Part shown: positions 24,562 to 37,552 of the stretch, one piece after another
How positions within the stretch are numbered: the first letter of the stretch is position 1
How the letters are laid out: each line of letters opens with the position of its first letter
From: Grifola frondosa
Taxonomy: Eukaryota > Basidiomycota > Agaricomycetes > Polyporales > Grifolaceae
Direction: 5' to 3'
NCBI GenBank assembly: GCA_001683735.1
Contig: LUGG01000003.1
Location: 2,480,001 to 2,544,000, forward strand
DNA: 64,000 bases
Position numbers and translations under genes: made by a program
The notes under the pieces: generated by a model
Database searches by the model: none
Told to the model about the DNA's origin: nothing
The model's input: the letters and a program-made list of their open reading frames with translations, nothing else

Positions 24562-25573
24562 GTGAGGTCGCATGGTTCAGCAGCTCCAGCAGCATCGTCC
24601 TCGATGCTCAGTTTTTATCCTGTTACACATTGGCACATGTCGTCACCAAACTCGATGTTGATACCTTACGTACCCTTGTATCCTGGCGCTGCATCATCGT
24701 CGTTGACTCTGTGGCCCACTTCGTCCCTATGCGCAGGTGCATTACCACCACTGGTAGGCGCCACGCCATGGCATCCCTCGCTGCAGTTGTCTGCCACATC
24801 GATGCGCTTGGGTAACGCACCGCCGTCACCCTCGTGTACAGCACAACTCCCGCACCCGGCAAGCCCGGCGGTGCCGCGTACGTCAGCGTCTTTTCAGCAT
24901 TGCTCGTCTTCGCAAGATCACTGTTTCAACAGCCCCACATCGTGTCCTTGCCGAGCCACTATTCGTACTTCGCCTCCTGATCCCGGTCCCTCCAAATCGC
25001 AGTAGATGATAAATTTTTTAAACCGCCCATACTTACACTTAGTGCACTCATCTTAGTATCATTGGCTTTATACAGTACATACCACTATACTCCATTACAG
25101 CAAGCCAGATTTTTTAAATACTTGAGAGAATTTCGAGTGGGTTGTGACCTTTTGTTGACTTAGGGGGGGGGGTTCGAGCGACAGGTAAACTTTTGTAAAG
25201 CACCAATTCGATCACGATATACTTATGGTTTTCGTATTACAAGGTTTTAGGAAAACCTTGCAAGACCGCACTACTTTTTATTTTCCTTACCAACGTCAGC
25301 GCTCCAGAGGCGCGATACCTTGGCATCGGAGGAAAGCCCGATCTATGCTCTATCACTCAACACAACAAGATATGAACACAAGGAAGTGTCATGTATACAT
25401 ATGTTATGCTTCTGATACTAAAAAAGAACATTTACAAGGAGTTGAACAGAGGCTTCTGCATACACAGTCAACAAGAGTATGACCACTAAATCTAGCATTT
25501 CTCCGGGCCATTGTAAGCGAGATGGGGTTTTCCAGAAACCCCATAATCCAACTATGATGATTCCGCCTGGAGT
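24562..25573. other. Intergenic, transposon-flanking, no gene supported
   Basis: This is about 1 kb without a convincing gene. It contains a ten-G run (25163-25172) and AT-rich stretches. The open frames have low-complexity, noncoding-looking translations. It contains the 3' flank of the ferric reductase gene. Confidence 0.45.
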
Positions 25574-27941
25574 TCACCGCACCATCCCGAACGTCTCCAC
25601 ATGAAGCGTAACTGACGGCGACCCCCTGAGCACACTCATCGGGCTCGTCACGCTGGAAGCAAGGGTGCGAGACACAGCCTGCGATAGCGCTGACGGTCCT
25701 GAGACTGCATACCAAAATTGTCAGAATAGACAGTGCAAGGTGGTCATAATGCACGACTGACCGTCAACAGATACCGGACCAGACGCCGCATTGACTTCCT
25801 CCTGCAGAATCCGACGAATACTGGGTCGACCATGTATGATTTTAAGGGAGGAGTACACCGGAGGGCCCATCTTTTCATTATTCACCGACTCAGAGACGGG
25901 CGTAGGCGGGGTGCTGCTGCCGTCCTTAGAGGCAAGTGTGGGAAGCTGAGGAATAACGCAGTCTGGGCCCGTGACATAGACGTTCGGCTCGACCACGAGC
26001 GATGTAGAGTGAGCGGAGGCGAGTGCTTCCGTGAGAACTTTGGAGATCCACTCCAGGTGATCTATATTCGCATTAAATCAAGTATCACATTGTATAGGAA
26101 AGATTTCGCACCTGCGTCTCGCACAGCCCAGACGAAGACTACTCGACGGACTGAAGATTTCTTCGCGTGGGCATTACTTTAAGCCCGTTAGCAGTTAAGA
26201 AAATATACAGGCAAAAGATTTCACTCACTGCACAAGATCGAGGAGCAGAGGAAGGGTGTAAGACACACCAGAACCACCTTCATTTGAAGCCCACATCAGA
26301 TAGGCCCAAACCAAGATGGAATGTACTCACCGGCTATTAACACGCAAGGCTATATTTCGTGAGGTCTGGCGGGCATCCATACGGTCCATCGACGAAGGCA
26401 GGAACAGTGCAAACGCCATTCCGCTCAGCGTAATCCCTCAAACGCCCAGTGAATCCGGTCCGGCCTCGGATCAGGAATACGACGTCCTTCTCCTCGGGTC
26501 CATTCGTGCCGTCCAAAGACTTGGAGATGCTCGCGATGGTGAACGGGTGTGCCTCCGTGGGTATATCGCTGACCGTCGGGAGGATAACATAGGCGTGCTG
26601 ACCGGCGCTCCAGTCAAATCGTCGGCGGAGCGTCAGTCGGATCGTGTCCGAAGTAATCAGCTCCACCGTAGCGGTCGTATGCTCATGGCCGGAGCCGTGC
26701 TTCCCTCTGTTGTTCCACAGTAGACGAGAGAATCGCAGGACACGATCGAATGCCCAGACCACCAAAGCGGGCCAGATGTAGTCTCCCCAGCTGGAAAGCT
26801 CATGTCAACCACGAACTAACCGATCGGATGACCTCTTACTCACCCTGGTTCTCTCGCGTGCAAGTAGCCGCCTACCAAGAAAATCCTAGCACGCCGAATC
26901 AGCGTCTGGGAAGAGACTATATGCGGACACATACCCGACTAAGGCAATGTGGGACAGGAGGAAGAATTCGAAGAACATGTTCCTGACGGGCCGGATTGAC
27001 AGGATCGTCGTTAGCGTGAAAGCGGCCAGACCAGCCACACCCCATCTCATCCAACCGTGCGAGAAGTCGAACTGCTCTGGAAGTCTTTAAAGCACTTGAA
27101 TGAATTGATCCAGAATCTAGGTTGGTGATTAACGTACCCGGAGCTCGCCCGGCAGATGGCATGAATCCATAGAAGAATGAGACAGGTTCTTGCAGCAGCA
27201 CGGTGGAGAATATTCAGCTAGAGTGAACACATGTGCAGGTCAGACAGACGCGCCACTTTCATAGCATCGGGTCCGGTACCTTTTCGTGACCAATTCCGGT
27301 GAAAACTATTATGGCACAGGTTAGCGACATTTCGATCGCAATAAAAATCGGTCGAAATCATACATGAAATGATGTTGTTCTTTCCAGCCAATGCAACAAT
27401 GAATGGCAACTGGCATGACGCCAAATGGGCAGCTCTGTCCTCGAAAAACCAGCTGTCGAGATTCTCCGCTAATAAATCATCAGCGACTACATCTGAGAAT
27501 CAGTCATGAGAACCGACTTACTGTTGACTAGAGTAAAGCTGATCATCGCAGCCATATATCCCAAGATGAAGAGCAACTCCGTTATTGACGCAACAGAGCC
27601 CGGGCCAATGGGTATGTGACGACGGAAAGCAACGACCTTAAAGACCGATGCCAGTGCTGCTGGCACCGTCTCCAAGACGCTCTCCCTGTCTGTCCAGGTA
27701 GAACTGCCTCCAACGATCGCCCGGCCTTCAAAGACGGCTTGTCTTGAGGAGGACTCGAGCTAAATATCAGAGAGAAGAGGAAACGAATGGTCCTAACGAG
27801 CGCCAAGAATGCTATGATGCTGGCGATGAGAATCCACAGCTCCTTAACGTATTTCGCTTGTTGTCCAGCCTTGAGCGCTTTGTCGGCAGCTGTGGGTGTT
27901 CCACGAGAGGCAAGATGGGGAATGGAGAACCAAGACATCAC
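25574..27941 (-). CDS. Ferric/cupric reductase transmembrane component (FRE family)
   Basis: This plasma-membrane flavocytochrome reduces extracellular Fe(III) or Cu(II) ahead of uptake. The N-terminus has one membrane helix (LWILIASIIAFLALVRTIRF). The ferric-reductase-like domain shows paired helices with likely haem-ligand His residues (HLASCQLPFIVALAGKNN, ILHRAAARTCLILLWIHAIC, FFLLSHIALVGIFLVGGYLH). The cytosolic half has FDWSAGQHAYVILPTVS, the FAD motif HPFTIAS, VDGPYGCPPDL and the NADPH motif GGSGVSYTLPLLLDLV, then DHLEWISKVLTEAL. It ends LHVETFGMVR. Many short introns are present. No ferroxidase or permease gene is adjacent in this window. Confidence 0.9.
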
Positions 27942-27997
27942 TTGAATGTGAGCGGAAAAGTTCTTGAGGCTGGGTTACACCTTTGGGCGTGCAGCCT

Positions 27998-28006
27998 TAT
28001 ATATAT
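27998..28006 (-). promoter_or_regulatory. TATA-like box upstream of ferric reductase
   Basis: The minus strand reads ATATATATAAGG, about 60 bp upstream of the start codon at 27941. Spacing and orientation suit a TATA element, and inducible iron genes often carry one. Inference only. Confidence 0.4.
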
Positions 28007-29239
28007 GTGCGGAATTTGGATCCAAAATACCTAAGCAATGTGGATCTCCGTATTTTGCCCATTTTCGCCCATGTGATAGAGCTTGAAAGCACATTGTCAA
28101 TATACTATTTCGAGCCTGCTATGAAAAGACCGCATTGAGGGCATTGCCATGAGGCAGAACGAGCGCTGACATACCGAGGAGACAACTATCGGATGACATA
28201 GGGCAGAAGCGGGGTAATCGTCTTCGGATGTTCGGGGCAATACAGTTGACGCGGGGTAAGTGAATTGAGCTAAACACCGTGACGAGGCGTGGTGATACCC
28301 AATAGTCGAGCATCTGCAAGATACACAGTCCCGAGCTTCGTCCAAACACTCCTCGGCGGCGAAGGCTCGGGAAGAGAACGGTTAAGGTTCGGTCCGGGCC
28401 CATTGGAAGCCGTCGTTCATGCGCCAATCCAAAGAGCGGCCAATGGAGAATTGTTTACAAGGTGGAACTGTATGACATAGGAAATCGGAGCAAATATCAG
28501 ATTGATAGTCAATATCCTCCATAGGTCAGCCAAGACCAGAAAAATGAGGAATGAGATAACGACATAAGTCTGGAGTTCCACGATGCGCAAGTCCTCGAAT
28601 GACAGCTTACTGTGCAACGACGGTCGTCGATAACAACGTCGGTGTCGGAGTAGGCGAAAAGACTGTTTTGTTGCAACATAGCATCCGAATGTACCGCGAG
28701 GACCGTTCCTGAGCATGCAGTGGATGATAGAAATGGGGTATGATAGTCAAGAAGCCGAGGAGTATGTAGCACTGAGCAATTGATGATTGGTGCATCAGTT
28801 CTCGTCAGAAGCCCGTGCAGCAGCTGTGTTCTTCTAAGCAGATTGGTAGTGAATGACCAATGGTGCTGTCCCAAGCATGCACGTACCCTTTTTTGAACGA
28901 GCTAGCGACTGATAGGGCCCGAGGAGATAGCAATTGCATAAGTTCATGACATCTCGAGGGACAAAGTGTATAATGATTTCAATTTCAAAATGACACGGTC
29001 GTCGTCCACGTTGATCTCTGCTTCTCGCATGACGAAGCGACCGGCATTGAGCGATAGAACGTGAGCACACAGAACATGACTACAACGCTGTTCCGAGTCC
29101 TGTTCCTACGCGTGGGAGACGATACTCGAGGACGCGTGGCAGTCGATCCCAAGAACACATGCGGCAACAATCAGATATGTGTGTCGGTCTACTGCCGTGC
29201 AGCTGGATATTGGCGGGGGCGCGGAGAACGGATACGACG

Positions 29240-29269
29240 ACGACGAGGCGATACACGACGAGGCGATAC
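29240..29269. repeat. 15-bp perfect tandem duplication
   Basis: Two adjacent identical copies of ACGACGAGGCGATAC lie at 29240-29254 and 29255-29269, about 120 bp upstream of the aminotransferase start. It may be a recent replication slip. Confidence 0.85.
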
Positions 29270-29390
29270 AGGATGGTTGATGCGATCTGAGCACGGAATG
29301 ACTACGCGAGCGATTGCTTAATCCCGAGCTCGGGATCATCTAAGCAACTTTCCCGCGCCTGAAATCCCGTATTTCGCCATTATTAAAGCC

Positions 29391-31205
29391 ATGATTTCCT
29401 TTCTGACTCGACGTCCTTTCCTAACCGTTCGACCCTCACTGTCTCGGGCATTGGGCTCTACAACATCAATCAGAATGACCCCAACAGCTCAGTCTATAAC
29501 CAACGGGCATAAGCCACAGGATCGTTCCAATCTAGTACCTTCTCTTCAAGATTGAAGGGAGGTCGCGCGTTGGCGCAGGACGTATGGTCTATCTACAAGT
29601 ACGCACATGACTTATCGGATGACCGCAAGTACTGATGTGAATCCCAGTGTTGCTAACCTTCCACCAGATTGCATTAATCTTGGACAAGGTTACATGAACT
29701 TTGCTCCCCCACAATGGGTGAAGGAAGCGGCCGAAGAAGCACTGAACTCTGTCGCCATAAATCATTATTCCCATCCCAAGGGCCGTCTTCGGCTCCGCGA
29801 GGCCATCAAGTCTTGGTATAGCCCCGAACTCGGAAGAGACCTTGACGTAGAATCCGAGATTCTCGTTACAAGCGGAGCTAATGAAGGCAAGACCTACCCT
29901 TTTTCAATCTGCGCACCTTTCTCATAGATGAGCACAGGGCAGTATTCTGTGTTTGTCGCATTCCTGGAACAGGGAGATGAAGTCATTATGTTTGAACCGT
30001 TCTTCGACCAATACTTGCCGTCCGTGACCTTCAACGGCGGTGTCCCAGTATATGTCCCTCTACATCCCCCAAAGACCGCAAATCACAGTGAAGAATGGAC
30101 AATAGACTTTGATGAGCTCCGGTACGTGGTGATGTGTTGAGGCGAGGCGGTCATCCTTACCCCAATAACGTAGACGGGCGGTCACTCCCCGCACAAAGAT
30201 GATCATTGTGAACACGCCACACAACCCTGTCGGTAAGGTGTTCTCTCGGCAGGAATTAGAGCAAATCGCCGCCATCGCGGAGGAACATAATTTGATTGTC
30301 ATGTCGGACGAAGTGGTGAGTCGTTTCGGTGTCCACGCGTGCACCAACTCTGATTATCTTTCTAGTATGACACTCTCGTTTTCGATGGGAGAGAACACGT
30401 CCGGATTGCCACTCTTCCTGGCATGTGGGATCGCACAGTTACCGTGGGTTCAGCGGGTAGTCAGTAACCGTCCACTATCTCCCTATCTATAGAGCTTACG
30501 TCTGATGTCCCGACATTAGAGATGTTCGCTGCCACGGGGTGGCGTGTAGGCTGGCTCATTGGGCCTCCTTCTATCATCGGACCGACGTTAGCTGCGTCCA
30601 CGCGGATAGTCTTCTGCAGTAACTCGCCGCTGCAAGAGGCCGCTGCGGTCGGCCTTGAACAAGCAAGAGAGCGCGGTTTCTTCGAGCAGCAATTGAGAGA
30701 GTATGACGAGCGCCGAAAGATCCTCACGGAGGGCTTCGACAGGCTTGGTATGAAATACACGATGCCTGAGGGAAGCTACTTCGCTCTCTTGGTGAGCCAT
30801 ACTTTATGGAGAGGCATTATCAGCTTTTAACCGATAGCTCAGGACATCTCCAACGTTCGATGGCCCGAGGATTATCCTTTCCCTGCCAGTGTGCAAGGCC
30901 GAGGAAAGGATTTCAAGTGCGCTATCGTAGATCCATTGCACCCGTAGTTGACTGACAGCCACTCCACAGAGCGTGTTGGTTCATTGCTGTTGAAATTGGT
31001 GTATCTTCAATACCTGTCAGTGAGGTGAGACAGTTTATGTTCACGGTTGATAGTGAGCACATGCTGACGCGCTCTTCGCGAATTCTACTGCGAGGAACAT
31101 TGTTCCATCGGCGAAAGTTACGCACGTTTTGCGTTCTGCAAGGACTCCGAAACGCTGAAACGTGCCGTCGAACGTCTGCAAGATTTACGCAAATATTTGG
31201 TGTAA
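29391..31205 (+). CDS. BNA3: Kynurenine aminotransferase / class I-II PLP aminotransferase
   Basis: This enzyme transaminates kynurenine to kynurenic acid (KAT/Bna3 type). MISFLTRRPFLTVRPSLSRA is Arg-rich without acids, like a mitochondrial presequence; a second in-frame Met (MTPTAH) could start a cytosolic form. The body reads ALAQDVWSIYNVANLPP, INLGQGYMNFAPPQWV, the cofactor-binding TPHNPVGKVFSRQE, MSDEVYDTLVFDG and TVTVGSAGKMFAATGW with the Schiff-base Lys, then GWRVGW and SPLQEAAAVGLEQA. The C-terminus has YCEEHCSIGESYARFAFC with the Arg that binds the substrate carboxylate. The Lys codon is split by an intron (30460-30519, donor GTCAGT): GGT A / AG ATG. Confidence 0.92.
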
Positions 31206-31344
31206 ATCATCACGTTACACGTCAGATGTTCTTGGTTTCTCGGTAATGATACGGCCTCGGCGTACGAATGTAGATACTACAGTGGCAATCTGCAGTACAA
31301 TCATGATCGACTTGCAGACGCTTCTTCTTCGTCCAGGCTGTCCA

Positions 31345-34300
31345 CTATCCGCGAGAGCAACTCGCCACAGAAGTGGACTGCGCTTCATAATATGTCGGAT
31401 TGCTAAGCAGTCTACGCGCGAGTAACGTGAACGATAGTACATCCGCGGTTTGTTGCTTGCCCGTGATGTTGCCGTCTTGGCGCATGCCACGATACCACGT
31501 CCGCAAGTCGTCCGTCTCGAGCAACTGCGACTCCAGCGGAAGGCCGTCGTTCAGGAAGCGAGTGATTGTGTCCTTACCTTCCACTTGGCAGAACAGGTGG
31601 AAGTGCCCTGCGCCATTGTGATGCACTGCCTTGCCCTGCATGTGCACAATTTCCGCGAGGCTGTACTCGCGCACTTGTCGCTCCTCGCCGCCCGGGTTCA
31701 CATGGATGTATTGCGTGCCCATCACGACAACTGTTACTGCGCGCACAGGGAGCGTCCAGCTCGCGTCCCGCGGGACGATGAGCACGCGCACGAAGCCTTC
31801 CGTATACAGCTCGAGTATGAGCAGGCGGTCGGACTTCGCAATACCCTCGTGGAAGAATCCGACCCCCCGCGTGATGAAGTCTGCCAAAGTGGGGTCCTGC
31901 AGTCGTACAAGGTACTGCTCTAGGAGCTCCATTGAGACATCGTGTGGGAGACACCCCTTCGTCGTCTCTGACTCGAGCGCACATTGGGTGATGAGGTCAA
32001 GCGCAACCGAGCGACACTGATTGCGAGACGGTACGAAGACGATTGCTGACTTCCCAGGAGTGGTTCTGATAGCCATGTGCGCAGGCTTTGCCATTGCTTT
32101 GAAGAGAGCCGCGGATTGTGGGATCGTGAATGTCTGGGTTGTGACAGTCAGGGATTGTTCTCGATCACTTGGTCGGAAGCTATGCAATGCAAGTGGGTCG
32201 ACGTTGAGCCATGCGGCCAGGTCCGCGGGGTCGTTGAGGGAGTTGGACAGGCCGACGAAGCGTACTGGATATGACTGTGTCGCATGCAATAGGAGTGACA
32301 CTCCGAGCTCGTATGGCGGGTCCAGTAGCTCTAAGTTTTCACAAAGAACCAGCCTCAGTCCCGTGAAAGCCTGTTTAGATCTTTGACGGCGAGATAAAGC
32401 TCTGAGTAAGTCTGCCGCCACGACCACACGGACGGTCTTCTGGCGGGGAGGCTCGAAGACATTGTCGCATGTGGCAAACACCGCGGATATGTTCACCAAC
32501 TTTGCGACTCGTCTAATATTTGATAGCGTCTCCATTGCAAGACTTCGACGTGGTTCAACAACAACAACCCAGGACTCGCTTGACGCATCTCGTAAGGTTT
32601 CCCTGAATGATGTGTCAAAATAGCTCAATAAGGAGATTGAGGAGAATCTAACCAGAGCACCATCTCTCCCAGGACGGACTTGCCGCATCCCGTTGGTGCG
32701 CATACCAAAGCATGCATGCGTGTCTTGATAAGACTCCAGAATACCTGAGTCTGAATGGCATTGAACACATGGATCCATCGCGAGAATATGTCTTCGAGGA
32801 CGGGCTCCCGCAATGCAGACAAGGGAAGGAATGGCAGGTCAAGGCGTGGTGTATGACAGTCTGTTGGCGAGGGCATCCTAAGCTCCTCAAATGAGACCAC
32901 AATTTCATCTTCAGCGCCCATCCATCTGTCGGAGACAAATCTGATTGTTGCCGAAGGAGGAGCCTGCCCGTTGGGAATCGATATAACAAAATCGACGTCG
33001 AGGACATCGGTAGTTTGCCGGAAGATGAGATGTGAGAGCTGCAAGATGTTAACGCTTTCGTGGTCTTCTATCCACAACCAGAAAGGCTCGACGGATCCGT
33101 GAACCTTGGAACTCCAGTTGAACATGCGTATTACTCGGACAGCAATCTTGAGCACATCGGATCCCAAAGGTCGCAAGCTGTAGGTAATCTTGACCGTCGG
33201 AAACTGTTTAGCTGCATCGCGAATCGCTGAACCATGCCGTTCATTCAGGTGAACAAGTTCGCCAAGCTCCGCAGCAGTCATAGCAGCAAGTTCTGCTACT
33301 GAGTAGTCGTCTGCCCATCTTTCCAGATTATAGAAGATATCCGGTTTCAGGTTGAATTGCTTGAGCGGCTGGTCGAATGGCCACAAGCGTTTCTCGATCG
33401 CTTTGCTCATGCCCATGAGCACGGCGCTGACGTTCGCCCATTTACGACTGATTGCTATCTCCAGCAGAGCTCGAACGATACGCCCGCCATTTTGGGCAGC
33501 ATATGCTTGGTCAGATACAAGAGCAAAATCCTCTGGACGAAATCCAGAGATGTAACCCTGTAAGAGAATGTTGACTTTGCCCTGACTGGTATCTGTACCA
33601 CCCTACCATCGTTGTCAGTCGGAGACTGCTCTGGATGTCAAGTAGAATACCTACCTTAACTTTACAAGGAATATTCTCCATGAAGTACTTCAGTTCCTCA
33701 ATTTCATTCTCGCGGACTTGGATTTGATCAAACTAAACACACTTTCCATTAGAATAAGCTGCTCGCAGTATGTCAGGCGCAACTCACCTCTGTGCTCATG
33801 CTCAGCATCGCCAAAACATCTGCTTCTGTCATCTTGGGCCGGAACTCCTTGTTGAATATTTCAATCGAGGCATGCCTGATGTAGTACTTCGCAGCAATGC
33901 GACCTAAATCCGTGATAGCAAGACTGCCACTAAGTCGGTCGAACGTGATCATTCGCGCTTCAGCCAATCTTGAGGCGGTATTCGTGACCAACTGATTTCG
34001 TTTGCTTCCTAAGTGAGGGTCTTCTGCCACTTCTTCACGAGGTAGACCTTTTAAAATGCAATTCAGTTATGCCGTGTCTTGAAAAGTAAACAATATCCCG
34101 CACCATATTGGAAAGGGTTCTTGCGCATTCGAACGAAAAGATACGTGTAGCCAACCCATTGCACACCGTCGTGAATATTAGCCACAGTTCCCAAGGCGAT
34201 TTCGGCGTTCAAAGAGTCGATCATGCCCGTTATGAATCTGTGTCGAGACAATACATGGTTAGATTATGCGAATGTATATCTCAAATCGACGTACCTAGAC

Positions 34301-37300
34301 TCAATGGGAACCTAAAAGACTTCTTTCAGAGAATGACCGTACGAACAGAAACAAAACACTCGCCTGCGATGTGACTGCGTCGAGGTAATGTGTCAACTTA
34401 TCCTCCGACGTACAGATGAAACCAACGCCACTGGTCTCAAGACCTGGCCGGCCAGCACGACCAAAAACCTGTAGTACGTCGAGAACAGAGAGGTCCACGA
34501 AAGAACCCTTTGCACTATCATAGACCTCCGTGCCCTTGATAATGACTGTCGAGACCCTTTGTTATTCAACGTTATAGTCATGAAGGTACTGCATACTGAC
34601 CAGCATGTGCCGGCAAGTTGACGCCCCACGCAAGAGTCGCAGTGCAGCACAATACCTGAGATAAGTGTGAGGAAGTCTCCACGAGATTCGATACCAGGAG
34701 AAGTTACCTTAATGGCTCTGGCTTCGAACATTCTCTCCATCATATTTCGATCAGATCTCAACATGCCTGCATGATGTATACCGAAGCCATTGTCAAACAG
34801 CTGTTTCATCTCCTTGTTCCGAGATTCTGAGAGGTTCTTGCGGAACATCGAATATGACGGATGGTCTTCACAGCTGAAGTCATCCAGAATGCCATCTGCG
34901 AGAGCAGCCTCTTTGATGGCCTCTGCAGCTTTGACCGTCTGCTTTCTAGCATGAACGAAGACCATCACCTGATGGCCTTCGCGGACTAGTTCAGAAACCT
35001 TCTCGAAGGTCACACGATCAAGGTTCTTGCGTGACTGTGGGCTACCAGGTTTTCCTTTTACGCCGATGAAATGCTGTTCTAATGGAACGGGCCTGAATGA
35101 GGAATCAAAATAGAACAATCCTTTGTATCGGTTTACACTGGAAGCCAACGTTAGCGATCAGCACGCTGCATCATCTACGTACACACCTCAAAAACTCCGC
35201 GACATCGATATAATTCGGTAGTGTGGCACTCAGTCCCACAATACGAATTACAGATTGAGTAGATTCGACCTGACCACTTCAGTTAAGTAAAAATCTTTAG
35301 TGTGACTTGGGGGAGCAATACCTGTCTCAAAGTACGTGCTACGATTGTCTCGATGACAGCACCACGGTCGTCATTCAGAAGATGTACTTCGTCGATAATG
35401 AGCAACTTGACTTTCTAATGTACAAAATCAGACGATCGTTTGGGTGCGAAAATGTATATTCACTAACCGAAGCGAGCTCTCCTTCTCCCGTTGGTTTCCT
35501 GGTGACGACATCCCATTTCTCCGGGGTGGTAACGATTATTTGTGTTTCGGCAATCTCAGTTTTGGTCAATTGCATATCGCCTATTCATATGATCGGCTAC
35601 TACGCACGCATGACGTAAAAAAATAAGAGGCGATACCTGTCAACTCCCGGACCAGGATTGATAACCATTTCAGCCGCTTTCCCAGTTTGCGAACAATCTC
35701 GGATGCCAAGGCTTTCATGGGTGCACTATGAGAAGGAGGTACTTGAGTGAATTATCTAGATGGTACTTCAAGACAAAGTCCTCACACATAGATAATCTTG
35801 AAGCTGTCTCTCAGGATGGTTGCGGCCAAGTTTCCAGTTACAGTAGAAGTCCTATGCTGATCCAAGACTCGAAGGATTGCCAGCATTGCGACATCAGTCT
35901 TACCCTATATCCAGAAAGTGTAATCTTCAGCCCAATGGGCAGAAATCCTGGATGGAAAATAACCCACAGCACCGGTAGGAGCTAGTCGGTATCTTAGTTC
36001 AAAGTTGCGCCGCGCGGCGGCGAAACTGCTCACCGCATATAAGCATGTTTTCATTTGACTGATATGCCGTGGGATAAACGATTGACTGTATCCTATTCAG
36101 CGAGGTGTATCCCTAAAGGAGCCTGGATGGTGAATACTCCGATCGTTAGCGAGAAATCGCACAATGCTTACAGGGAAAGAGCCTTTAGCGAGAGGATCCA
36201 ACTCAGACACGGGTATCAGGCGTTCTGACATGCGCGGAGGCACCGCTTTTGCAGGGGGTATGACAACCTCTTCATAATCCTGCGTAGCAGCTTGTAAAGA
36301 TCTCTCGAAGCTGGAACAGCGGTATGCTTACTTCATAATTATTTCGAGTGGTTCCAATCGGCAATACGTATCGAGTACCAAGGTGAGAAAGTATATTGCC
36401 TTGAACCATTGAACCTGATGTATACACGTATGGGAGAATTTCTGGTGCTTCGTGCTAGTAGAAATGTTGAGAGAGACTGGAGAAGAGTGGTTCGCTTGGG
36501 TACTTACAGCGGTGCCACTGAAAAGAGGACGTGCTGCATTTTCGCGAAATGTTTCCTCCATACGCAATCTAGCCGCTGCTGGATTAAGACTTGCATTTGT
36601 TGATACCATGTCTGCAGTAACGTTCAGAAACATATTATCAGATAAAGTGAACAGCACATTACCTTGTCGTTGCTTAGCCTTGCCTTTGCCGTTAGCCCTC
36701 CTGGACGGCTGTTGACCAGATCGGTCATCATGGATGAGGCTCGAGATCTATAACACGAGTTGTCTGTTTCTGACGGTGCCCTAAATGAATCCGGTGCGCT
36801 CACTTCTTGAATTACAGCTGCACGGCTACCCAGAATATCCGTGACCAGTTCGATGTTGTCAAACCCAATCATCTCCGCAAGTTCTTCTGAGATAGCGTCA
36901 TCCGGACGCGCTGAGGAAAGTATGGAGAGCAAAGGATGCAGTAGAGGCGCAACGTCCGGCTTCCTGGAAATGTGGCAGAAACGAATGAACGTCGAAGAGA
37001 GATATATTACTCGAAGAATTACACACGACAAAAGTTTGGAAACTATGAAACCTGCTTGTGAACCATCCGGTATGATTGGGCCGTTCTGATAGACATCAAG
37101 AACCGTCTCCCATCCCTCCTCTTCCTCGAGTTCCTCAGGATGGGCTTGAGATGCGCTATCTGCGGGTCATCCAGAACTAAACCATTGTCATGGATGATTT
37201 ATGTTTTGATCGTACCTCGTGAAAGGATTTGATTTCTTGCAAAATGTTAGACGCAGAGACACAGATGATTCAATCGACCTACCTATTCCATTCCTCGATA

Positions 37301-37374
37301 ACGCGCTTGTCACGATCAGCAGACTCTTCATGCGAGCCAGTCAGAAGATTGAGATGCTCAATAAACCCAGACAT
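31345..37374 (-). CDS. SLH1: Ski2-like helicase, Slh1/ASCC3 type, with degenerate second cassette
   Basis: Slh1/ASCC3 splits collided ribosomes in the RQT complex. The N-terminus [18 protein letters not shown] leads to a complete first cassette: [13 protein letters not shown], motif I APTGAGKT, Ia [75 protein letters not shown] winged helix (RKNPFQYG) and one Sec63 domain (about 33,900-33,000) follow. The second cassette keeps motif I (APTGCGKS) but has ENLELLDP where DExH should be and [11 protein letters not shown] in place of QxxGRAGRP. The protein stops just after [12 protein letters not shown] in the second winged helix, so the second Sec63 domain is missing. There are about thirty exons. 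Confidence 0.87.
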
Positions 37375-37552
37375 TTATATTTGGAGAGGTCGACGGAGAG
37401 GAGGATGTGCAAGATGCGTTGGGATGAGTCTACCGGTGACCGCGTCGGTTCCGCGCGAACTTGCAGCTACTTGCAGGCGCTGAAGCGCTGAAGCTTGATC
37501 GAGCGAGGTGTTCGGCCGTTGCCGACACGCTGCTGTCCTCCTCGCGTTCAAG
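37375..37552. promoter_or_regulatory. Divergent promoter region Slh1-like / EMC3
   Basis: 178 bp separate two head-to-head start codons, so this region is the shared promoter. No specific site was recognised. Confidence 0.45.

Larger units (their letters stand above)
27942..29390. other. Long gap with no supported gene
   Basis: This is about 1.45 kb upstream of both the ferric reductase (minus) and the aminotransferase (plus), so it contains both promoters. Minus-strand frames near 28874-28417 include a hydrophobic stretch (VVISFLIFLVLADLWRI) but I could not chain exons into a family. Positions 29240-29269 hold a perfect 15-bp tandem duplication. Confidence 0.4.

Noticed and set aside
28013..28057. 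Hairpin-like inverted words (CAAAATAC / GTATTTTG) upstream of the ferric reductase
   Set aside because: The arms are only 8 bp with a loop of about 20 nt, AT-rich and expected by chance. No iron-regulator consensus was seen.
28097..28874. Possible fungal seven-helix (DUF6533/DUF6534-like) gene
   Set aside because: Some hydrophobic text is suggestive, but the helices fall in different frames without usable splice sites and the hallmark motifs are missing.
30440..30530. Apparent loss of the catalytic lysine in the aminotransferase
   Set aside because: With the obvious donor GTAGTC the product reads SAEMF without lysine. Using donor GTCAGT three bases on gives GGT A/AG ATG, that is SAGKMF, so the lysine is present.
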